In this document: in pieces, positions 20,419 through 28,725 of the stretch
How the letters are laid out: the number at the start of each line of letters is the position of its first letter
Position numbering within the stretch: position 1 is the first letter of the stretch
NCBI GenBank assembly: GCA_902781705.1
Contig: CACZKE010000012.1
Location: forward strand, 1 to 64,000
Length of the DNA: 64,000 nt
Origin: an uncultured Bacteroidia bacterium
GTDB taxonomy: Bacteria; Bacteroidota; Bacteroidia; Bacteroidales; UBA932
Direction of reading: 5' to 3'
The notes under the pieces: model-generated
What the model was told of the DNA's origin: nothing
Seen by the model: only the letters and a program-made list of their open reading frames with translations
The model's database searches: none
Position numbers and translations under genes: made by a program

Positions 20419-21024
20419 ATGAAAAAACTAATCCTTTCCATTTTTGTTGCCATTGCTGCAATGATGTCGGCCTCAGCCCAGTATGCTTCTGCGCCCGAAG
20501 TCTTTGCAAAGAATCCAGATCAGGTTGTTCCTGGGCTTAAGTATTCCCAATTAAAGAGTCTTTATAATCCGAAAGATGCTGCTTATTTAGCAGATCCTGA
20601 ATATGGTACAGGAAGAGCGTGGCTGAATCTGCTAATACCGGGTTTGGCTCAGTACACGATGGGGGAAGGCGGTTTAGGTACGAGGTATCTGCTGTTAGGA
20701 TTGTTAGGAGAGGGCTTGGTCTCACTTGCCGCCTACGATCTTTATATGGATGATATCGATCCTTATCATACGCCAATTTTCAGCTCCAATAGTGGGGATT
20801 ATTATTGGATTCCTGTCTTTGGCGGTGCGGCTATTTTGATTACCAACTATATCTGTTCCATTTCCAACGCCAAGAAAGTCGCCCGTGTCAAGAGCCTGTA
20901 TGACTATGACCTGAAGAAACTTGGTCGTCAGGTTTCCTTCGAGACGATGCCTTTCGTCGCTCCGGTTAGGATAGGAGACAAAGTACAACCGGCCGCTGGC
21001 GTCACCTTCGCCATGCAGTTCTAG
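20419..21024 (+). CDS. unknown exported protein
   Basis: 201 residues with a Sec signal peptide (1-21, ending SASAQ). I do not recognise the family. A hydrophobic stretch around LNLLIPGLAQYTMGEGG and LLLGLLGEGLVSLAAY, and a second around IPVFGGAAILITNYICS, suggest a small membrane-associated protein; the IPGLAQY motif recalls Bacteroidota DUF5683-like proteins, a weak resemblance only. The 5' half is clearly richer in A and T than its neighbours and uses other codons (many tta, att), which points to separate ancestry. ATG 20419 is chosen because it opens the signal peptide. It stands alone between a promoter and a terminator. Confidence 0.75.
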   Translation: MKKLILSIFVAIAAMMSASAQYASAPEVFAKNPDQVVPGLKYSQLKSLYNPKDAAYLADPEYGTGRAWLNLLIPGLAQYTMGEGGLGTRYLLLGLLGEGLVSLAAYDLYMDDIDPYHTPIFSSNSGDYYWIPVFGGAAILITNYICSISNAKKVARVKSLYDYDLKKLGRQVSFETMPFVAPVRIGDKVQPAAGVTFAMQF

Positions 21025-21045
21025 AGGTAATCATTAGCTTCCCCC

Positions 21046-21082
21046 AAAAATAGGCCCTTGGATTCCTCCAAAGGCCTATTTT
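21046..21082 (+). terminator. strong Rho-independent terminator
   Basis: AAAAATAGGCC at 21046-21056 pairs with GGCCTATTTT at 21073-21082; it ends the single-gene unit at 20419-21024. Confidence 0.85.
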
Positions 21083-21198
21083 ATGATGTATCGGCTAGAA
21101 CGGCATGTACAATAGTGGCGAAATACGTGGTATTGATGCCTCTACCTGTCTTTGATATGATATGGCTATGAAAATCGTGAAAAGTTAAAGACCCCTAA

Positions 21199-21309
21199 TC
21201 GGCCTTGTACGGCGTATATGGCCGATTGGTGCTCTTCAGCCGCCCTCCTGAAACTAGGTAAAGAGCACATATCGGCCTCCTGCTTCATATATGAGGTGTT
21301 GGCGCTCTT
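21199..21309. repeat. two 38-bp imperfect direct repeats with inverted arms
   Basis: Units at 21199-21236 and 21272-21309 share TCGGCCT, TATATG, TGG and GCTCTT at identical spacing. Inverted pairs AATCGGCC/GGCCGATT and GTGCTCTT/AAGAGCAC (21229 and 21261) would fold into adjacent hairpins. Part of the gene-free stretch 21025-21676. Confidence 0.6.
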
Positions 21310-21342
21310 TATGTTTTTACGGATTTCATGAGCAGGCTATCT

Positions 21343-21555
21343 GGCGGGACAGTCCGGGACGGGCGGATATCCGGCTTTCAGCGGCTGGGGAGCCGGAGGG
21401 AGGGCGCGGTCCCGGCAGGGATGACGGCGTGTGTTTGACGACCGTTAGGCCCGCCCGTGGGCGGGACTAAAAGGGAGGAGTTAGCCGTCAAGCGTCCTCC
21501 CGACACGGCGATACCGCTGAAAGCCGACATGGAGCCCGGCACGGACTGTCCCGCC
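21343..21555. repeat. 213-nt nested palindrome (structured RNA or fold-back element)
   Basis: Perfect outer arms of 14 bp (21343-21356 with 21542-21555) and 12 bp (21373-21384 with 21514-21525) are separated by equal 16-nt spacers that also pair partly (CGGGC/GCCCG). Inside are TGACGGC/GCCGTCA (21422, 21484) and CCCGCCC/GGGCGGG (21450, 21459). No protein is encoded. It could be a structured non-coding RNA or a MITE-like element; flanking target-site duplication is not obvious. Confidence 0.65.
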
Positions 21556-21570
21556 TATCGGTAAACAGGA

Positions 21571-21620
21571 GATTCCTTCGCTTCGCTCGGAATGACAAAG
21601 GGACTTCGCTCGGAATGGCA
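21571..21620. repeat. small dispersed repeat, two partial copies (cttcgctcggaatg core)
   Basis: Copies at 21571-21597 and 21604-21620. Related cores occur at 31735-31761, 40338-40427 and 47940-48004. Confidence 0.7.
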
Positions 21621-21626
21621 GAAATG

Positions 21627-21660
21627 AAAAAAGGCCGACTCGACGAGTCAGCCTTTTTCT
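21627..21660 (-). terminator. bidirectional-looking terminator of the minus-strand keto-sugar operon
   Basis: GGCcGACTC gac GAGTCaGCC stem with AAAAAA on one side and TTTTT on the other, 17 bp beyond the isomerase stop at 21677. It separates that operon from the repeat island. Confidence 0.85.
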
Positions 21661-21676
21661 TTTGATAGCAAGCGGG

Positions 21677-22564
21677 TTACTTCACGTAGGTGGCCTTCAC
21701 GAAGGGGGCGTTCAGGAGGTAGTCGGCGCTCTCGACGAAACTCTTGCGGATGTCTTCGTAGCTGTAGCGCTCGATCTCCACGACGAAGTTCTCGAGACCG
21801 GCGAGTTCGGCGTTCTTGAAGATGGCGTCGAAGCCCACCATGCCGCTCTGGCCCACTTCCCATTCGTCCTTGATGTGGAGCATCTTGAAACGGCCGGGAT
21901 AGCGCTTGAAGTAGTCCACCGGGGAGGCCTTGCCGATAACGGCCCAGTACACGTCCATCTGGAAGAATACCAGTTCCGGATCCGTGTGCTGGAGCATGTA
22001 GTCGTACATCACCTGGTCTTCCACCTTCTCGAACTCGTAGGCGTGGTTGTGGTAGCCGTACTTGATGCCGGCGGCCTTGCAGCGGCGGCCTACTTCGTTC
22101 AGGTAGTCACAGTAGACCTGGAGATCCTTGAGGGTTTCCTGGAGGCCTATCCAGGGAGTGACGATGTACTCCATGCCGGCCTTCTTGTGCACCTCGATGC
22201 ACTTGTCCCACCAGGCGAGGGCGGCCGTGAGGTCACCGCTGTCCAGTTCTTCGCGGGACAGGCCGCGGGAGACATGGGCGGAAAGGACCTTCATGCCGGC
22301 GGCTTCCACCTTCTGCTTGAAGACCTCGGGGGTGTCCCCGTAGATGAGACCGTTGTCGCCGTCATAACTGGCGGCCTCGACGGCGGTGTAACCCATCGCC
22401 GCGATCTCCTTCAGGATGTCGGCGTAGTTGTCATGATTGAGGATGCTGCGGGCGGAGTACATCTGCACGCACATATCCTTCTTCACGGGAGCGGCTTCCT
22501 TGGGAGCACAGGACGGAATCGCGACCATGGCGAGGAGGGCCAGGGAAAGAATGCCGATTTTCAT
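21677..22564 (-). CDS. exported TIM-barrel sugar isomerase/epimerase, lipoprotein
   Basis: 295 residues, xylose-isomerase-like TIM-barrel (AP_endonuc_2), with a lipobox (AIPSC, Cys19). Probable metal and active-site residues lie in YHNHAYEFE, QMDVYWA, MLHIKDEW and FVVEIER. It follows the DUF1080 gene by 4 bp. The set Gfo/Idh/MocA + DUF1080 + isomerase matches clusters known from Bacteroides thetaiotaomicron (BT2156-BT2160 region) that act on glycosides through 3-keto intermediates. It is only distantly similar to the isomerase at 18969, so the two probably catalyse different steps. Confidence 0.9.
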   Translation of the reverse strand: MKIGILSLALLAMVAIPSCAPKEAAPVKKDMCVQMYSARSILNHDNYADILKEIAAMGYTAVEAASYDGDNGLIYGDTPEVFKQKVEAAGMKVLSAHVSRGLSREELDSGDLTAALAWWDKCIEVHKKAGMEYIVTPWIGLQETLKDLQVYCDYLNEVGRRCKAAGIKYGYHNHAYEFEKVEDQVMYDYMLQHTDPELVFFQMDVYWAVIGKASPVDYFKRYPGRFKMLHIKDEWEVGQSGMVGFDAIFKNAELAGLENFVVEIERYSYEDIRKSFVESADYLLNAPFVKATYVK

Positions 22565-22568
22565 GGGA

Positions 22569-23420
22569 CTAGTCCATCAACTTGATCCGGATGTTGCGGT
22601 ACCAGACGTCGTCGCCGTGGTCCTGCATGCCGATGTAACCCTCGTGGTTCTCGCCACCGCAGTTGTTCAGGAGTTCGAAGGCGAGGGGCCAGTCCTTCTC
22701 GGAGAACTTGCTGGCCTGGAGCATGTCGGTCCACTGCTGGGTCCACAGGTGGTACTCGAGGACCTTCACGTCGTTCTGGAAGTGCACGACGGTGCCCTTG
22801 TACACGAGGATCTTGGTCTTGTTCCACTCGCCGAAGGGATTCTGGTTCTGCGGAACGGCCGGGATCATGTCATACAGGGAGGCGGACTGGCGGTTTCCGT
22901 CCACGCCGAGGAGGGCGTCCGGATGGTTCGCATTGTCCAGCACCTGGTACTCGGGAGCGGAGATGTAGATGGGCTCATAGCGGTCGGCACCGTTCTCGTC
23001 CTTGGTGGTCACTTCCTTGGCGAGGTAGAAGATGCCGGAGTTGCCGCCCTTGGAGATCTTCCATTCGAGCTCCAGGGTGAAGTTCTTGAAGTTGTGGGCG
23101 AAGATGATGTCGCCGCCCTCGCCGGTCTGGCCTTCGCCGGTACCGGTGCCGCTGAACTTCAGGCAGCCGTCCTCGATTCCCCAGCGGGCCGGGAGGGTCT
23201 CCTTGCCGTAACCGCGCCATCCGTTGGTGGAGGTGCCGTCGAACAGGACGATGTAGCCTTCGTCATCGACCGGGAAGGTGGAGAGGTCCACCTGCGGGGC
23301 ATCGACCACGGTGTAGGCCGGCGCAGCGGGTTCGGCCGTCTTCTTCTTTCCCTGGTTGCCGCAGGAAACGGTGCTCACCAGAAGGGCTGCCACAGCAGCA
23401 AATGCAAGAATCTTTTTCAT
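22569..23420 (-). CDS. DUF1080 / 3-keto-disaccharide hydrolase-family lipoprotein
   Basis: 283 residues with a lipobox (VSTVSC, Cys20). The domain PF06439 (concanavalin-like fold, named 3-keto-disaccharide hydrolase) is supported by IVLFDGTSTNGWRG near the start, DFTLELEWK-like FTLELEWKISKGGNSGIFY in the middle, PEYQVLDN, and the C-terminal GYIGMQDHGDDVWYRNIRI. The family cleaves 3-keto-glycosides by elimination or hydrolysis. It lies between the oxidoreductase (20 bp upstream) and the isomerase. All three are exported, so the chemistry is periplasmic or on the surface. Confidence 0.94.
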   Translation of the reverse strand: MKKILAFAAVAALLVSTVSCGNQGKKKTAEPAAPAYTVVDAPQVDLSTFPVDDEGYIVLFDGTSTNGWRGYGKETLPARWGIEDGCLKFSGTGTGEGQTGEGGDIIFAHNFKNFTLELEWKISKGGNSGIFYLAKEVTTKDENGADRYEPIYISAPEYQVLDNANHPDALLGVDGNRQSASLYDMIPAVPQNQNPFGEWNKTKILVYKGTVVHFQNDVKVLEYHLWTQQWTDMLQASKFSEKDWPLAFELLNNCGGENHEGYIGMQDHGDDVWYRNIRIKLMD

Positions 23421-23440
23421 ATCGCTTTGGTTTTAGTTGA

Positions 23441-24916
23441 TTACGGAAGTTCGGGAAGCGTCCAGCCCTCGCGGAAGACCGGCTTGATGAGTTCCTCGGC
23501 GAACTTGTTGGCGTCCACCGGATCGGTATAGACATTCTCGAAGGTGGGATGGCCGTCGGTGATGGAGAAGCCGTCGTGGATCATGGTCTTGATGGTCGCA
23601 CCGGCCGGGATGTTCGTGAACTTCATGTTCTGGCCGTCCCACTCCAGTTCCTGGTTCAGGCCCTGCAGGCGCACGGCGACGACACCCATGGCCACCATCT
23701 CGTTGAACGGGCCGGCCTCGGAGAAGTCGGAGGCGCTGGGGGTGCGGTAGTCCGGATGCTCCTTGCAGGCGCGGATCCAGTCCTGCTGGTGGCTGAGCTT
23801 GATCTCGCGGTGGATGTGCGGGACTTCCGGATTGCGGCCGGAAAGGAGGTACGGATTCACGCCGTAGCAGCCGCAGATGAGGGTGTCCTTCGTGCCGTAG
23901 AAGATCACGCAGCCGCCGTTGTCGTTGAGGTTCTTGCCGGCAGGAAGGCCTTCCGGACGGTCCGGGAGGATGCCGCCGTCGGTCCAGGTCACCGTGACCT
24001 CGGGCATGGCCACCTTGGGCAGGTTGTCACGGGCGGGGAACACGAAGCGGACCTTCTCCGCCTGCGGGCAGGATTCGGTGAGGAGGGCGGTGGAGCTGCC
24101 CTGGACCTTGGTCGGATAGCCGAGCTTCAGGGCCTTGAACACCGGGTGGAGGATATGGCAGGCCATGTCGCCGAGAGCGCCGGTGCCGAAGTCCCACCAG
24201 CCGCGGAAGTTCCACGGGGTATAGATGGAATGGTACGGACGGTACGGGGCCGGTCCCAGGAAGAGATCCCAGTCGAGGGTCTTGGGGACTTTCTCCGCCT
24301 TGGCGGGACGCTCCAGGCCCTGGGGCCAGATGGGACGGTCGGTGAAGGCCTCCACGCGGGTGACTTCGCCGATTTCGCCGTTCCAGATCCAGTCGCAGAT
24401 CTTGCGGACGCCTTCGCCGGAAGCACCCTGGTTGCCCATCTGGGTGGCCACGCGGTACTTCGCCGCCAGCTTCGTCAGGAGGCGGGACTCATAGACCGTC
24501 CGGGTGAGCGGCTTCTCGCAATAGACGTGCTTGCCGGCCTGGATGGCCGCGGCGGCGATGATGGCGTGCGTGTGGTCGGCGGTGGCGACCATCACGGCAT
24601 CGGCCTCATCCAGCAGTTCGTCGAACATGACCCGCCAGTCCTTGTAGCGCTTGGCCTGGGGATAGCGTTCGAACACGTGGGCGGCGTATTTCCAGTCCAC
24701 GTCGCAGAGGCCGATGATGTCCTCGGTCTCGAGTTCCCTCAGGACGGATGCGCCACGGCCGCCGATGCCGACGCCGAGGATCTTGAGTTTGCGGTCAAGC
24801 GGTGCCGGGGCTTCGTTCTCGTCCTTGGCGAACACTTTGCCGGGCATCATGGACAGCCCGAGGGCCGCTGCCGTTCCTGTCTTCAGGAAGGATCTTCTTG
24901 AAATCTCTTTTGCCAT
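23441..24916 (-). CDS. Tat-exported Gfo/Idh/MocA oxidoreductase
   Basis: 491 residues from ATG 24916, which starts a clear Tat leader (SRRSFLKTG, ending VFAK); the longer upstream reading is AT-rich and lacks signals. The Rossmann motif is ILGVGIGGRGAS, the EKP motif is in HVYCEKPLTRT, and the central part has GTGALGDMACHILHP with the probable active-site His. Unlike its counterpart at 17601 it has no lipobox Cys. It heads the minus-strand operon oxidoreductase-DUF1080-isomerase and likely oxidises or re-reduces the C3 position of a glycoside. Its cofactor would have to be recycled outside the cytoplasm. Confidence 0.93.
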   Translation of the reverse strand: MAKEISRRSFLKTGTAAALGLSMMPGKVFAKDENEAPAPLDRKLKILGVGIGGRGASVLRELETEDIIGLCDVDWKYAAHVFERYPQAKRYKDWRVMFDELLDEADAVMVATADHTHAIIAAAAIQAGKHVYCEKPLTRTVYESRLLTKLAAKYRVATQMGNQGASGEGVRKICDWIWNGEIGEVTRVEAFTDRPIWPQGLERPAKAEKVPKTLDWDLFLGPAPYRPYHSIYTPWNFRGWWDFGTGALGDMACHILHPVFKALKLGYPTKVQGSSTALLTESCPQAEKVRFVFPARDNLPKVAMPEVTVTWTDGGILPDRPEGLPAGKNLNDNGGCVIFYGTKDTLICGCYGVNPYLLSGRNPEVPHIHREIKLSHQQDWIRACKEHPDYRTPSASDFSEAGPFNEMVAMGVVAVRLQGLNQELEWDGQNMKFTNIPAGATIKTMIHDGFSITDGHPTFENVYTDPVDANKFAEELIKPVFREGWTLPELP

Positions 24917-24951
24917 ATCAGTTTTTGTGTTAAGTGTGTGCGATATTTCCT

Positions 24952-24959
24952 CAAATATA
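24952..24959 (-). promoter_or_regulatory. TAnnTTTG -7 box (TATATTTG) of the minus keto-sugar operon
   Basis: Consensus match on the minus strand, 35 bp before the ATG at 24916, in an AT-rich stretch. Confidence 0.5.
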
Positions 24960-25051
24960 ATGAAAATATGCGGATTTGTCCTCTTTTTTTGCAATAACCG
25001 TGGAATTCTCAGTATCTTGAGCACATAAAACGACTTCCTTTATAAAAATGA

Positions 25052-25231
25052 AAACCATGCTGGCGGCGCATCATCCTCGGGAAGTGCTATCCGTCCTGGT
25101 ATGACGGCGGCTGGCCCCGCCAGGAGTCCTTCTTCAACCAGCGCTACTTCTGGGTGAACAGCGAATTCACCCCGCGCGAAACCATGCGGGGGAAGATGGC
25201 CCTGCTGGGCTATCTGTACGGCATCCGCTAG
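25052..25231 (+). pseudogene. C-terminal remnant of an unrecognised protein
   Basis: An open stretch on the plus strand ending at TAG 25231 reads, after a few residues, GKCYPSWYDGGWPRQESFF, NQRYFWVNSEFTPRETMRG and [12 protein letters not shown]. The aromatic-rich, protein-like composition suggests a true gene end. A short MKTMLAA start sits just upstream at 25048 in another frame, so the body of the gene seems deleted. It overlaps the patatin-gene stop by 3 bp on the other strand. Family unknown. Confidence 0.4.
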
Positions 25232-27645
25232 AAGTCGTATCCGAAGGAGAAATAGCCGTTGAAATGGCTGTTCCTGTCCCAGACCACGCCTACCTTGAGC
25301 GGTCCGGCGATGGTCTTGCGGCCATATTCCAGTCCGAAGGCATAGGCGGGCGGAGTTAATTCGTCCCGGAATATCTGCGAGAATTTCAGGTTGTCGCCAA
25401 GCAAGGCTCCCCGGGCTGTCAGGAAGTTTTTCCGATTGAGACGGAACCGGATGTCCGCTTGCGGGGAGAGAATGAAACCGGTGTAGGTACGGCATCCCCG
25501 GACCGTTCCGAAATAAGGAATCTGGTTGTCGTAATACCGGCCGCCCACCAGGCCGCCCGCCGCCAGCCTGTGCATCGGATGGATCGCGTTCGGAGTAGCG
25601 TCGGTGAACCCGAAATAGAGGCACGGGACGAAGGTGAAGCGGCCGGAAGTCATGGCGCCGGAGAGGGATGACAGACCCACGAAATAGGGCTTGATCGGGG
25701 TGTCCTCCGCGGTCGACGCCTCCTCGTTCCATCCTTCCTGCTTTCCGTAGAACATGTACCGGGCATTGACGGACAGCCGGAATCCCTTCGTCGGGAAATA
25801 GCTTTCGTCGAAGGTGTCCAGGCACAGGGTCGCAAAAGCGGACAGCCGGCCGTGTTTCGAGTCCCAGTGAAGGGTGCGCCCATCATAGGAATTATAACCC
25901 ATGATGGAGTTCGTCTCGGCGGAGATGCCGGCCCGCATTTTTCCATACACCAGGCGCGCGTCCTCGATGAAAAGGTCCAGACGGGGATAGGTCTCGCTCC
26001 GGGTGACTTCGGCTCCGTTTTCCTGGATCATCCGGGCGTTGAGGCCCAGGCCGATGACCGGAAGGCGGCCGAGCGGCTTGTAGGCGCCCTCGACATTCAG
26101 GACGGGGTTGTTCCCGACCTTCAGGGCGGTGGCGAGCTGCCAGCCGCTGAGTTTCCGCGTGTTCAGCCCCAGGAAGAGGCTGGCATACACGATTTCGTCA
26201 TTGTCCACATGGACGCCCGCGCTCAGGTCATGGGTCTGTCCCTTCCGGCAGTCGAAGATGAGGGCGTAGGGCTCTTCTTCTCCCTGGATCCGGTAAGTCA
26301 CGGACTCGAAGGCGCGCGTCCCGTACAGGTAGGAGATGAGGGCTTCGATCTCGCGCCGTCCGTACGCTCCGCTCTTCGGAATGAACCGGGATCTCAGGAG
26401 CATGTCCTCTTCCTCGTCCGAGATACCCTCGACATCGATGCTCCGGATGTCGATCTTTTTCTGTCCGAGGTCATGAGCGCGCGGGTGCATAACCTTCCGG
26501 GGCCGGGGAGCCCCGACTTTCCGGGCGATCCCGTCGAACTTCTCTCTGTTCGCTGCAGCCAGGTCATAGCCCTGCCGGATGATGTCCCGGACGCTCTCCG
26601 CATCGAAGGAAAGCATGTTGTAGCCGGGAAGCTCGTGCTGGAGCAGGATGTCCGTACGCTGGCGGTTCACCCGGGCGGCGTCGGAGGACATCATGGAGAT
26701 GTTCTGCATCACCAGGCTCACCAGGGAACTGAGTTCCATCAGGGAGCGGGGGACGGGCATTTCCGAGCCGATGACGATGTCGGCCCCCATCGCCCGGGCG
26801 ACGTCCACCGGGAAGTTGTTCCGGGTGCCGCCGTCGGAGAGGACCATCCCCTGCGTACGGACGGGACGGAAGTAGAACGGGATGGACATCGTGGAACGGA
26901 GGGCGTCCACCAGGGACCCGGACGTCCAGTTCTTCTCGCTCATGGAATACATGTCCGTCGCGACGCAGTAGAAGGGAATGGGCAGGTCCCGGAAGGAGAT
27001 GGAGTCCTGGTATCCCACGGAGACGGAGCTCAGCGTGTTCCGGATGTTGTACCCGAACAGGAAGCCGTCGGGAAGGCCCATGCCCAGTTTGGTGATCACC
27101 TCGGAACCCATGTCCGAGGAACGGGTCTTGGTCCCTTCCAGCACCTTGTCCAGGTCCATCTCCTTGTTCAGCCGCGCCAGCGCGTCCTCCGTCTCATAGT
27201 GGAAAGGGAGGTTCAGGGCAAACCGTTCGTTGTGTTTCCGCCGCTTGTAGCTCTGGTAGGAATCCGGCACCTTGTCGGACATCATGACGGTCCAGTCGAT
27301 GGCATTCACCAGGGAATCCAGGTAAGGTGCGTCATAACCCAAGGCGTACAGGCCGCTCACCAGGCCGCCCATGCTGGTCCCGCCCACGAGGTCCACGGGG
27401 ATTCCCCGTTCCTCCAGGTACTTGAGCACGCCGATGTGCGCCATGCCGCGGGCACCGCCGCCGCCCAGGACGACGGCCACCGTGGGCCGGTGCTGGCGGA
27501 TGGAGTCCATCCGTGCCCGGACGACCGAGATGGCGATGGAGTCGGCTTCGGGGTCCACGCTGGGCATCACGAGCCCGTTGGCGTTCTGGGCAAAGGCGGC
27601 CGCAGAGACGAACAGGGCCGCCAGGGAAAGAAACCAGGATTTCAT
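25228..27645 (-). CDS. patatin-like phospholipase with POTRA and outer-membrane barrel (type Vd-like)
   Basis: 805 residues with a Sec signal (ending AFAQ). The patatin domain (~55-330) has the oxyanion motif GGGGARG (61-67), nucleophile Ser91 in GTSMGG and the Asp of SDGG. A POTRA-like region (~395-465, [16 protein letters not shown]) leads to a C-terminal BamA/Omp85-type barrel ending in FSFGYDF, with terminal Phe. This is the domain order of PlpD-type autotransporters, which place a lipase at the surface or periplasm. It has its own promoter and may tailor envelope lipids. Length is normal for the group. Confidence 0.92.
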   Translation of the reverse strand: MKSWFLSLAALFVSAAAFAQNANGLVMPSVDPEADSIAISVVRARMDSIRQHRPTVAVVLGGGGARGMAHIGVLKYLEERGIPVDLVGGTSMGGLVSGLYALGYDAPYLDSLVNAIDWTVMMSDKVPDSYQSYKRRKHNERFALNLPFHYETEDALARLNKEMDLDKVLEGTKTRSSDMGSEVITKLGMGLPDGFLFGYNIRNTLSSVSVGYQDSISFRDLPIPFYCVATDMYSMSEKNWTSGSLVDALRSTMSIPFYFRPVRTQGMVLSDGGTRNNFPVDVARAMGADIVIGSEMPVPRSLMELSSLVSLVMQNISMMSSDAARVNRQRTDILLQHELPGYNMLSFDAESVRDIIRQGYDLAAANREKFDGIARKVGAPRPRKVMHPRAHDLGQKKIDIRSIDVEGISDEEEDMLLRSRFIPKSGAYGRREIEALISYLYGTRAFESVTYRIQGEEEPYALIFDCRKGQTHDLSAGVHVDNDEIVYASLFLGLNTRKLSGWQLATALKVGNNPVLNVEGAYKPLGRLPVIGLGLNARMIQENGAEVTRSETYPRLDLFIEDARLVYGKMRAGISAETNSIMGYNSYDGRTLHWDSKHGRLSAFATLCLDTFDESYFPTKGFRLSVNARYMFYGKQEGWNEEASTAEDTPIKPYFVGLSSLSGAMTSGRFTFVPCLYFGFTDATPNAIHPMHRLAAGGLVGGRYYDNQIPYFGTVRGCRTYTGFILSPQADIRFRLNRKNFLTARGALLGDNLKFSQIFRDELTPPAYAFGLEYGRKTIAGPLKVGVVWDRNSHFNGYFSFGYDF

Positions 27646-27663
27646 TCAACAGGTATGTTTTCA

Positions 27664-27671
27664 CAAAATTA
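27664..27671 (-). promoter_or_regulatory. TAnnTTTG -7 box (TAATTTTG) of the patatin gene
   Basis: Minus-strand consensus match 18 bp upstream of the ATG at 27645. Confidence 0.5.
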
Positions 27672-27688
27672 GTGAAAAATACCGAAAC

Positions 27689-28717
27689 TTATGCCTCTTC
27701 CAGCAGTCTCGCGCCCGCCTGTTCGCCGATGGCCTGGGTGCGGTTCATGACCGTGGTGAGCATGAGCATGTTGCCGGCGATTTCCTGGACGGTCCGGTCG
27801 GTGCTGGCCTTGAGGGAGTACCAGGTCTTGTCCCGGTGCTCTTCGATGGAATCGACAAACTCCACCCGGTCGCCGAAGCGGCTCCGGATACTCTCCTGGA
27901 GGGCGGCAGTGTACTGGCTGCACAGGGCGCCCACTTCTTCCTCCATCCCGGTCTTCACTTCCTTGGCCTGGGCCTGGCGGTACTGGGCCTTGAATCCTTC
28001 GTACTCCTTGCCGGAGCGGATTTCGGTCTTGTCGCCGGTGACTTTGAGGATGTCGCAGCGGTCGATGTCCCCGTGTTCCGGAAGCATCTCGCTGGAGATG
28101 TCGTGGAGTTTCTCGAACCGGGCGCCCCAGAACAGGACGCGTCCGCCGTCAATGGCGTACATCATCTTGCTGAAGTCCATGCCCAGGGAGACCTTGTAGT
28201 AGAACTTGTGGATATACAGGATCTTGCGGATGGCGGCATCCCGGATCATGCTGTCCTCCAGGAGGACGTCCAGGAACTTCCGGCCGGGGATGTCGAACTT
28301 TTCGGGATCCAGGTTGTCCAGCGCCTCCTCTTTCACGACATAGCCCTGCTTGGCGTACTGCATCTGCTCCACCTTGAAGGTGTAGTCGATGTGGGAGGGG
28401 AGAGTGACGGTCTGGCTGCGGGTGTCCAACCTGGAGGAAAGTTCGCGGTTCTCGGTTTCCAGGGCCTGGACTTTCTGCTCCAGCTCCCGGTCCTTCTCCA
28501 GTTTTGCGATGAGCTGTTCCTGCCGCTCCACGAGATCCGCCTGCAACCAGTCGTTGATGGGCTTGAAGGCGAGGAAGGTAAGCAGCACCGTAATCACGTT
28601 GGACAGGACGATGGCGATGCCCGACGCCAGGTGCGGGAAAAGCAGGAAGAAGGCGACGTTCACTCCGACGAGCAGGAAGCATCCCGAAATCCAGAGGGTA
28701 TTCTTGATCTTTTTCAT
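27689..28717 (-). CDS. unknown membrane-anchored coiled-coil protein
   Basis: 342 residues, family not recognised. Two hydrophobic segments at the N-terminus (~8-29 and ~33-53) are followed by a coiled coil (~60-105, DLVERQEQLIAKLEKDRELE ... ETENRELSSRLD) and a soluble C-terminal domain of ~230 residues, presumably cytoplasmic. The domain is rich in charged residues without a visible catalytic motif; it loosely recalls DUF4230-type proteins. It starts 8 bp after the glycosyltransferase gene, so a role with glycolipid synthesis at the membrane is possible but not shown. Confidence 0.75.
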   Translation of the reverse strand: MKKIKNTLWISGCFLLVGVNVAFFLLFPHLASGIAIVLSNVITVLLTFLAFKPINDWLQADLVERQEQLIAKLEKDRELEQKVQALETENRELSSRLDTRSQTVTLPSHIDYTFKVEQMQYAKQGYVVKEEALDNLDPEKFDIPGRKFLDVLLEDSMIRDAAIRKILYIHKFYYKVSLGMDFSKMMYAIDGGRVLFWGARFEKLHDISSEMLPEHGDIDRCDILKVTGDKTEIRSGKEYEGFKAQYRQAQAKEVKTGMEEEVGALCSQYTAALQESIRSRFGDRVEFVDSIEEHRDKTWYSLKASTDRTVQEIAGNMLMLTTVMNRTQAIGEQAGARLLEEA

Positions 28718-28725
28718 TTCCGCGC

